From positions 1-38,641 of the forward strand of contig SAPZ01000040.1 of assembly GCA_004020875.1 (NCBI GenBank): a DNA stretch of 38,641 nt, written 5' to 3'. The notes beneath the pieces were generated by a model. It worked only from the letters and a program-made list of their open reading frames with translations. It ran no database searches and was not told where the DNA came from. Below, piece by piece: positions 33,409-38,641 of this stretch (the first letter of the stretch is position 1; every line of letters starts with the position of its first letter). Position numbers and translations under genes: made by a program. The DNA is from Mesorhizobium sp. Its GTDB lineage: Bacteria > Pseudomonadota > Alphaproteobacteria > Rhizobiales > Rhizobiaceae.

Positions 33409-34413
33409 TTAGAACACGATCAGGGACACGACCCATGCGATCAGCACGGAGACCGGGCCCATGATCTGGCGGCTGATGAGCACCGCCGGCACGCCGATTT
33501 CGATCGTCTTCGGCTTGGCCTCACCGAGTGCCAGACCGACGGGAACGAAGTCGCAGCCCACCTGGGTGTTGTAGGCAAACAGCGCCGGCAGGGCCATTGC
33601 AGGCGAGATGGTGCCGTTGGCGATCTGCGGGCCGATGATGGCGACGCCGATGACCTGTGCGATGACCGCGCCCGGCCCCAGGATAGGCGACAGGAACGGC
33701 AGGCCGCAGATAGCCGAGATGACCAGCAGGCCGACGATGTTGTTGGCCAGCGGACCCATAGGCTGCGCCAGCACGTCACCGATGCCGGTGTAGAGGATGA
33801 GGCCGATCAGCATGGTCACGAAGGCCATGAAGGGCAGCACGTTGCGGACGACCTGGTCGATGGTGCGGCGGCCGGAGTTGAAGAAGATGCCGACCACGCG
33901 GCCCATGACACGGCCGATCGAGCTGATCAGGCCGATAAGGCCGCCTTCGCTCGGCAGCGGCTCCGCCGCCCTGGCGGTGGTGTTGTTGCTTGAACTCATC
34001 GATGCTGCTCCCCCCGCAGTGGTGACTGCTTCGGATCCGTCCGCCATTGTGACGTTGGCCGGCTTCACGCCCGAAACATAGATGTCTTCCGTGATGAACT
34101 GGGCGAGTGGACCCGCCTGGCCGACCGGCGTCAAATTGACGGTCGGGATACGCTTGCGCGGGTAGACGCCGCAGCGTGCGGTGCCGCCGCAGTCGACGAC
34201 GACCACCGCCATCTCGCTTTCGATCGGCGGCGCCTTGAAGCCATCGACGGCCTGGGCACCGGTCATGTCGGCTATGAGTTGCGCCACCGGATGGATGCCG
34301 CCGCCGGTTACCGACACGACCTTGTTGCGCTGATCGGTCGGCTCGATGACCAGGGGGCCGCCCCAACCGGTGGAACCCTTCGAGATCTTTACTGCCTTGT
34401 ATGTCTTGGCCAT
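33409..34413 (-). CDS. srlE: PTS glucitol/sorbitol-type IIB-IIC2 component
   Basis: A 334-residue membrane protein. The N-terminal IIB domain (about 1-130) has the phospho-cysteine Cys75 in DCGGTARCGVYPRKRIP, followed by GPLAQFITEDIYVSGVKPAN. A serine-rich linker (about 140-155) leads to the IIC2 membrane part with NSGRRTIDQVV, LPFMAFVTMLIGLILYTGIG and SPILGPGAVIAQVIGVAIIG. It forms half of the permease channel and phosphorylates the entering polyol. GGAGGACACC precedes ATG 34413. The stop of srlA is 15 bases upstream. Confidence 0.94.
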   Translation of the reverse strand: MAKTYKAVKISKGSTGWGGPLVIEPTDQRNKVVSVTGGGIHPVAQLIADMTGAQAVDGFKAPPIESEMAVVVVDCGGTARCGVYPRKRIPTVNLTPVGQAGPLAQFITEDIYVSGVKPANVTMADGSEAVTTAGGAASMSSSNNTTARAAEPLPSEGGLIGLISSIGRVMGRVVGIFFNSGRRTIDQVVRNVLPFMAFVTMLIGLILYTGIGDVLAQPMGPLANNIVGLLVISAICGLPFLSPILGPGAVIAQVIGVAIIGPQIANGTISPAMALPALFAYNTQVGCDFVPVGLALGEAKPKTIEIGVPAVLISRQIMGPVSVLIAWVVSLIVF

Positions 34414-34428
34414 GGTGTCCTCCCGCCC

Positions 34429-35196
34429 TTAGAGCTCGACGCCCTGGCGGCGTGCCATGATGGCCGTGATGCGCTCGGTCAGGATGCCCTTTAGCAGGAT
34501 GACGACCAGGCCGACGATGGCGTACCAGATGGCCACCTTGACGTGATAGCCGTTGGCTATGACGCCGCGCTTCTCCAGGTCGAGCAGCGCGACCAGCATG
34601 CCGCCCCAGACAAAATATTCGCCGGGGTTGATATGCGGGAAGAGGCCGAGCGGCGGATGCACGTAGGACACCGCAGCGTCGTAGAAGGCAGGCTTGTGCT
34701 TTTCCTCCAGGAAGGAGCCGAAGGTATAGGCCATCGGGTTGGTGAGGAAGAACACCGAGAGCACCGGCAGCACGGTATACCGGGTCAGCGCGATGCGGCC
34801 CGCGCCACGCGCCAAGCCGTGGACGCGCTCCTCGCCGACCAGCTCGGTGACGGCATAGAAGGCCGTCATCAGCACGACCAGGGTCGGGATGATGCCGGTG
34901 ACGAAGCCGGCGAACACCTCGCCGCCCTTCTGGAAGATACCGATGAAGTATTTGCCGATCGCGGTGAGCCAGCCGAGCTGCTCTTCCTGCTGCACGTTCT
35001 TCAGCTGTTCCTTCAGCTGATCGGCGGTGACCGGCGCGTTGTCGGTCGTGGCCTGCGCCAGGACCACGAGATGATCGGTGGCATGCTCGACGCCGAGCTT
35101 GCCGTGCCAGGCAGCATCCGAGACCATGGTTCCTGCGACATGCAAGTTATGCACCGCGAGGTCCGTATGCTGCGCCAATAACGAAATTACAGACAT
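34429..35196 (-). CDS. srlA: PTS glucitol/sorbitol-type IIC component with N-terminal extension
   Basis: A 255-residue membrane protein. The IIC core from about residue 78 matches E. coli SrlA (187 residues): IGIFQKGGEVFAGFVTGIIP, LPVLSVFFLTNPMAYTFG, EEKHKPAFYDAAVS and GLFPHINPGEYFVW. The first about 77 residues are extra, polar and partly helical, with KEQLKNVQQEEQ before the core. It forms the sugar pore together with SrlE. AGGAGGAG precedes ATG 35196. The gutM gene is 52 bases upstream. Confidence 0.92.
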   Translation of the reverse strand: MSVISLLAQHTDLAVHNLHVAGTMVSDAAWHGKLGVEHATDHLVVLAQATTDNAPVTADQLKEQLKNVQQEEQLGWLTAIGKYFIGIFQKGGEVFAGFVTGIIPTLVVLMTAFYAVTELVGEERVHGLARGAGRIALTRYTVLPVLSVFFLTNPMAYTFGSFLEEKHKPAFYDAAVSYVHPPLGLFPHINPGEYFVWGGMLVALLDLEKRGVIANGYHVKVAIWYAIVGLVVILLKGILTERITAIMARRQGVEL

Positions 35197-35248
35197 TTCT
35201 CCTCCTTATGACCCCTGCCGGTCATTCCCAGCCGGCTGCCGGCGTCGT

Positions 35249-35686
35249 TTAAGCCCTTGCTACGTTCAAGCCGGCCAGGCCCGGCTTCTTCCCCGGCTCC
35301 GACCGCGCGCGGTCGATCTGCTCGATCGCCCGTTTCACGGCCTCGGCCACACCGGGTTCCCCCTCCCCCATGATCGCAGGGTTGGACCGGAGTCGATCGA
35401 GGGGTAAACCCTCGAATTCTTCATGTCGCTTGAACTTGGTCAGCACCGAACGGCCGCTCATGACCATCATGCGGCGCACGATGAGATCCGGCGTTACGAC
35501 GATGAGCGCGATGGTGCCCTTGGCAAGGCGACCGCGGAAATTGCCTGCGCCGACGAAGCCGTCCTTGTATTGGCTGGTGACGCCTTTGAAGACATCCGAA
35601 TAATGCCGCATCTGCAGCCAGACGCCCAATGATTGCAGCGCCCAGACAACAAACAGCAGAAGCAGTGCCCACTGCCAGATCGCCAT
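35249..35686 (-). CDS. gutM: GutM/SrlM-type operon activator protein
   Basis: A 145-residue protein of the GutM family. One N-terminal membrane segment (about 3-22, WQWALLLLFVVWALQSLG) is followed by LQMRHYSDVFKGV and GRLAKGTIALIVVTPDLIVR, the conserved core. A C-terminal tail (about 30 residues) exceeds that of E. coli SrlM (119 residues). In E. coli the protein activates the glucitol operon; the mechanism is poorly understood. GGGAGGAGACGG precedes ATG 35686; the frame extends to 35758 without a supporting site. It is the first gene of the leftward PTS operon. Confidence 0.88.
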   Translation of the reverse strand: MAIWQWALLLLFVVWALQSLGVWLQMRHYSDVFKGVTSQYKDGFVGAGNFRGRLAKGTIALIVVTPDLIVRRMMVMSGRSVLTKFKRHEEFEGLPLDRLRSNPAIMGEGEPGVAEAVKRAIEQIDRARSEPGKKPGLAGLNVARA

Positions 35687-35754
35687 TTCCGTCTCCTCCC
35701 GAGTCTCTTCCTCCGGGACATCTTGAACGGAGGCGAGACCACCCGAAAGTGAGA

Positions 35755-35788
35755 ACATTTGTTTCCTCGAATGTCAACATGTATTATA
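35755..35788 (-). promoter_or_regulatory. Candidate promoter and operator of the sorbitol-type PTS operon
   Basis: Reading leftward, TATAAT (35788-35783) is a perfect -10 with no good -35, about 97 bases upstream of gutM. This is the pattern of an activator-dependent promoter. TTGACA (35777-35772) and the inverted repeat ACATT (35755-35759) with AATGT (35770-35774) lie just downstream and may be an operator. Confidence 0.45.
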
Positions 35789-35875
35789 TTAGCCACCATA
35801 ACGCTCCACAGGCGACCGGTCGGTTTCGGCATCGGCGGCGCTTGTGCTAGCCTATCGTCAAACGGGATATGAGAC

Positions 35876-36517
35876 ATGGACCTGCCTTTCAGGCACGAAC
35901 TGGCGCTTATGCCGGACCTTCGCCACCGGCTGCGGCAGCTGCGCTGGTTTCGCGCCACCTTCCGCAGCAGCGCGAAGGTGGTGTCCGAGACCTTCGGCGT
36001 GCGCTTCGAGATCGACGAGGCGAAGCTGACGCGTGCCTTCCTCGACTGGATCGAAGTCATGGAAGCGCAGAAGCGATTCGCTGATATAGATCGGGCGGAC
36101 TTCATCGTGTTCGCCGCGGGGCTGGTGCTGCGCGAATTGATCCGGCAGGCGCCGGCGCGCGAAATTTCGGGCCTCACCGACATGATCGAGACCGAAGCGA
36201 ATGCCGGCACAGCGGAGATCGTGCGCTTCTGGCCGGAAGGTTTTCTCTATACCAATTACTGCGTCTCAGCGATCCTGGCCGTGCATGAGCAGGAATTCGG
36301 CACGGCGCCCGGTATCGACAAATGCGCCGACGATCTGCGCATCTGGTGGTCCTACCGCGAGAACGCGACGGAAATGCCGGCTTACGCCGTTGCTTTCCTC
36401 GATCGCTTTCTCGGCGCCGAGCCCAACTGGATCACGCCCGACCGCGCCCAGTCGCGCGAGGCCATGCAGCGCGCGCTCGGATCCTCGCCGGTCAGCGAAG
36501 CGCTGCGTCAGCTTTGA
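35876..36517 (+). CDS. Conserved hypothetical protein
   Basis: A 213-residue soluble protein with no motif I recognise. It begins MDLPFRHELALMPDLRHRL and looks mostly helical, with a region rich in aromatic residues near FWPEGFLYTNYCVSAIL and RIWWSYRENATEMPAYA. No signal or membrane span is evident. It diverges from the PTS operon with 189 bases between, so the two could share a control region. After its stop, GCGTTG (36519-36524) and CAACGC (36531-36536) form a small hairpin without a T tract. A function cannot be given. Confidence 0.7.
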   Translation: MDLPFRHELALMPDLRHRLRQLRWFRATFRSSAKVVSETFGVRFEIDEAKLTRAFLDWIEVMEAQKRFADIDRADFIVFAAGLVLRELIRQAPAREISGLTDMIETEANAGTAEIVRFWPEGFLYTNYCVSAILAVHEQEFGTAPGIDKCADDLRIWWSYRENATEMPAYAVAFLDRFLGAEPNWITPDRAQSREAMQRALGSSPVSEALRQL

Positions 36518-36605
36518 AGCGTTGGGGGCGCAACGCCCTGCTATTGAACATCTGACTTTTTATCGATAGCGATGTGCGCAAAGGCACAGGAGCCGGGAGA
36601 CGCGC

Positions 36606-37280
36606 GTGGCGCAAGCTAGACTGATGATTTTCGACTGCGACGGCGTTCTTGTCGACAGCGAGCCGCTGGCCGCCAAGGCTTACGAGCGCGTCTATGAGAA
36701 GCACGGCATGCCTGGCGTGCATGGCGGCATCATCGCCCAATGCATCGGCATGAAGCAGGCGGACATCATCGTGAAGATCAAGGAACTGACCGGCCACGAG
36801 TTCCCCTCGGCAGCCGACGGAGACATCTGGGCCGAGACCAAGCTGCTCTTTTCCGAGGAGTTGAAGGCGACGGCGGGGATCGTGCCATTCCTGGGCGCGC
36901 TTGCCGGCGACCGCTGCGTTGCTTCGTCGTCCTCTGTCGAGCGCATCAACCACAGCCTGTCCGTGACTGGCCTGTCGCGCTTCTTCGGGGAGGCGATCTT
37001 TTCCTCCTCGATGGTGAAGAACGGCAAGCCGGCGCCCGACATCTTCCTCCATGCCGCTGAGAAAATGGGCGCGAAGCCGTCCGACTGCATCGTGGTCGAG
37101 GATTCGCCCTTCGGCGTCCAGGGCGCAGTCGCGGCCGGCATGATCGCGATCGGCTATACCGGCGGCGGTCACACCTATCCTGAGCACGGCGCGCGGCTGA
37201 AGGCCGCCGGCGCCGATATCATCTGCGCCGACTGGCACGAGGTTGCCCGGCAATTGGCCGAGCTCGGCGTGCCGGCCTAA
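36606..37280 (+). CDS. HAD-superfamily sugar-phosphate phosphatase-like protein
   Basis: A 224-residue HAD subfamily IA protein. The nucleophile and acid-base aspartates are Asp10 and Asp12 in FDCDGVLVDSEP. Motif 2 is in VASSSS (about 105-110), Lys141 is in NGKPAPD, and the Mg-binding Glu165-Asp166 lie in VVEDSPFG. A helical cap lies between. The pattern is close to E. coli YieH/YfbT-type phosphatases and to beta-phosphoglucomutase, but the class cannot be fixed. The start is GTG 36606. It could dephosphorylate a sugar or polyol phosphate from the nearby PTS; this is inference. It is convergent with the DUF930 gene, one base apart. Confidence 0.88.
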   Translation: MAQARLMIFDCDGVLVDSEPLAAKAYERVYEKHGMPGVHGGIIAQCIGMKQADIIVKIKELTGHEFPSAADGDIWAETKLLFSEELKATAGIVPFLGALAGDRCVASSSSVERINHSLSVTGLSRFFGEAIFSSSMVKNGKPAPDIFLHAAEKMGAKPSDCIVVEDSPFGVQGAVAAGMIAIGYTGGGHTYPEHGARLKAAGADIICADWHEVARQLAELGVPA

Positions 37281-37281
37281 G

Positions 37282-38433
37282 CTAGCGTAGACTGGGAAAG
37301 CGACGTCGGGTCCAGTCACCGGGCGGGACCAATCCCCCCACGCGGAAGTTGAAGGACAGGACCCGCGTGGCATCGGCGTCGACCTCGCAACGGAAGCTCA
37401 GATCGTACCATTGGGTTGTCGTGCTGAAGGCGGCCTGGGGAGGGTTAAGAACATTGCCCTGCTTTAGCGGGATGGTCGGCAGCCATTTCGGCGCGTAGTC
37501 GGCACTTTGCAGTTCCTGGTTCAGGACGTTGGCGCAAAGATTGGCTATGCGCTGATCGCGCGGCACGTTCTCCATCGAGCTTGTGGCCAGCGCGTTGCCG
37601 GTTGCTCCCGGCGAGTAAAGCTTTCTGACGCCCGGCAGGCCGGAATAGATCGGCGATCCCGCGACCTCGCTGTCGGGGGAGTTTGACCTTCCAGGGTTCG
37701 CGCTTGGCGCTCTCAAAGCTCTTGCGGATTTGAACCTCATCGCCTTGGAAGGCTTAGGCTTTGCCTTTTCGGCTGGCGCAGGCTTGTCGCCGGCTTCGGC
37801 CGTTAATGGCTTTGGCGCTTCAGCCGCAGGCTTTTCGGCGGTTTCTGGAGCTGCCTCATGCTTGTCCTGCTGCTGTTTGTCAGCATCCTCTGTCGCCTGC
37901 TTCTCCTCTCTTTGCGCGGGTTTTTCCTCCGGCGCGGCGGTTGCCGGTTTCTCTTGAGCCTTACTGGTGTCCGCCTGCCGCTCTGGCGTTACAGGCGAAG
38001 CGGGCTGGCTGGGCGCAGACTGCGATGCGCCAGGGGGCTTCGCGGGCTGATCCTGGGCCGGCGACGGGGCGTTGGCTAGTGCGCTGCCCCCGTCGGGAGA
38101 TTTCTCCGGGCCGGTATCCTTCTCGCCATACTGAAAGACGCGTTTCAGAACAGGGATGTCCTGCGGGGGCGGCGGCTTCTGCACGGGCTGTTCAGGCGGC
38201 TTTTCTGCCTGCTTTTCAGGCTTCGGCTCCGGCGGCTTTGGCGTAGGCTTCGGCTTCGGCTGCTCAGGCGGCGGCACGATCGCGACATTGACCGGCTGTT
38301 CCTGCTGACCCGGTTGTTGCTCGGGTCTCGGCAGGCCATAGACCAGGAACGCTGCGATCAGCGCATGCAGAAACAGCGATGCGGCCAAGGCCCACCGCCA
38401 ATTCCGAAACCATTCCCGCATCTTGCCGTTCAT
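37282..38433 (-). CDS. DUF930 protein with TonB-like Pro/Lys/Glu-rich linker
   Basis: A 383-residue protein with a short cytoplasmic N-terminus and one membrane span at about 14-32 (WALAASLFLHALIAAFLVYG). A long low-complexity Pro/Lys/Glu/Ala region (about 35-230) with PPEQPKPKPTPKPPEPKPEK-like repeats follows. The C-terminal globular domain (about 270-383) contains RIANLCANVLNQELQSADY and QWYDLSFRCEVDADATRVLS and corresponds to DUF930, seen in Rhizobiales. The layout resembles TonB or TolA, a periplasm-spanning linker, but no TonB C-terminal domain is seen. The role is unknown. The start could be the Met at 38433 or 38421. Confidence 0.8.
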   Translation of the reverse strand: MNGKMREWFRNWRWALAASLFLHALIAAFLVYGLPRPEQQPGQQEQPVNVAIVPPPEQPKPKPTPKPPEPKPEKQAEKPPEQPVQKPPPPQDIPVLKRVFQYGEKDTGPEKSPDGGSALANAPSPAQDQPAKPPGASQSAPSQPASPVTPERQADTSKAQEKPATAAPEEKPAQREEKQATEDADKQQQDKHEAAPETAEKPAAEAPKPLTAEAGDKPAPAEKAKPKPSKAMRFKSARALRAPSANPGRSNSPDSEVAGSPIYSGLPGVRKLYSPGATGNALATSSMENVPRDQRIANLCANVLNQELQSADYAPKWLPTIPLKQGNVLNPPQAAFSTTTQWYDLSFRCEVDADATRVLSFNFRVGGLVPPGDWTRRRFPSLR

Positions 38434-38571
38434 TGCGCCCGATGTGGAACGAAACAGCGGCGGCTTCAAGCGCTGGAAGCCAGTTCGGGCGAGCTGCCGG
38501 CCTGACAAGTCGGTGATCGGAGGACCCGCCGTGTAACAGCAAGCCGGAAATAGGGCCCTGCAGTGATTGGC

Positions 38572-38641
38572 TTACACCAGCATGCTCATCGGGTTTTCGA
38601 TCATGCGCTTGAAGGCGCCGAGCAGTTCGGCGCCGAGCGCG
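38572..38641 (-). CDS. C-terminal end of a gene running off the window
   Basis: The last 22 codons of a leftward gene, ending in TAA at 38574-38572 and reading ALGAELLGAFKRMIENPMSM followed by LV and stop. The coding-like, amphipathic helical character and the direction suggest a real gene. The rest is outside the window, so the family cannot be named. Confidence 0.5.
   Translation of the reverse strand, partial: ALGAELLGAFKRMIENPMSMLV

Noticed and set aside
31340..33412. A 690-codon open frame on the plus strand, opposite the HPr-Enzyme I and IIA genes
   Set aside because: The opposite strand encodes proteins with full active-site motifs. High GC leaves few stop codons in the antisense frame, and the translated product has no family character.

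Overview
This window looks like chromosome of an alphaproteobacterium of the order Rhizobiales, most likely Mesorhizobium or a close relative. The grounds are high GC, the rhizobial families present (DUF930, DUF2842, type-2 ArgC, ECHDC3-like crotonase, CoA-binding protein next to an O-acetylhomoserine sulfhydrylase) and rhizobial-style palindromic intergenic elements. I see no phage, transposase or CRISPR. This assignment comes from reading the sequence, not from a search.

Region 1 (1-8.5 kb) is metabolic and housekeeping. It starts with a strong terminator and an ankyrin-repeat gene interrupted by one TGA. A gamma-carbonic anhydrase-like gene follows with a small membrane-protein gene, then a membrane-anchored hypothetical protein and a cytochrome P450. 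A leftward group runs from an ECHDC3-like crotonase through a frameshifted AAA ATPase, a CoA-binding protein and a MetY-type sulfhydrylase to a cupin. A hotdog thioesterase gene diverges from it.

Region 2 (8.5-17.3 kb) is the rplM-rpsI operon, with a good sigma-70-type promoter, a structured leader and a clear terminator. Then come a divergent LysR/aldo-keto reductase pair, a secreted glycerophosphodiesterase-like protein, agmatinase, argC, an APH-fold kinase, heme A synthase (ctaA) and a DUF2842 protein.

Region 3 (17.3-29 kb) is a surface-polysaccharide locus. It encodes a NodB-type deacetylase, a CelD/HfsK-like acetyltransferase, a Wzz/BY-kinase-like protein with a degenerate nucleotide site, an outer-membrane export lipoprotein, a GT4 glycosyltransferase, a polyprenyl-phosphate sugar-1-phosphate transferase and a Wzy-like polymerase. 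A tRNA-Pro(GGG) and a membrane O-acyltransferase follow. This combination matches holdfast or unipolar-polysaccharide (hfs/upp) adhesin machinery. An FKBP/SlyD-like isomerase lies inside the locus.

Region 4 (29-35.8 kb) is a complete glucitol/sorbitol-type phosphotransferase system, unusual in Alphaproteobacteria. The leftward operon is gutM, srlA (IIC), srlE (IIB-IIC), srlB (IIA), then a fused HPr-Enzyme I gene. A SorC-type regulator gene and an unknown gene lie beyond it. The phosphorelay residues can all be identified, so PEP could phosphorylate Enzyme I, the fused HPr, IIA His43 and IIB Cys75. No sorbitol-6-phosphate dehydrogenase gene is present.

Region 5 (35.8-38.6 kb) has a conserved unknown protein, a HAD phosphatase that might act on a sugar phosphate, a TonB-like Pro/Lys/Glu-rich DUF930 protein, and the last codons of a gene running off the window.
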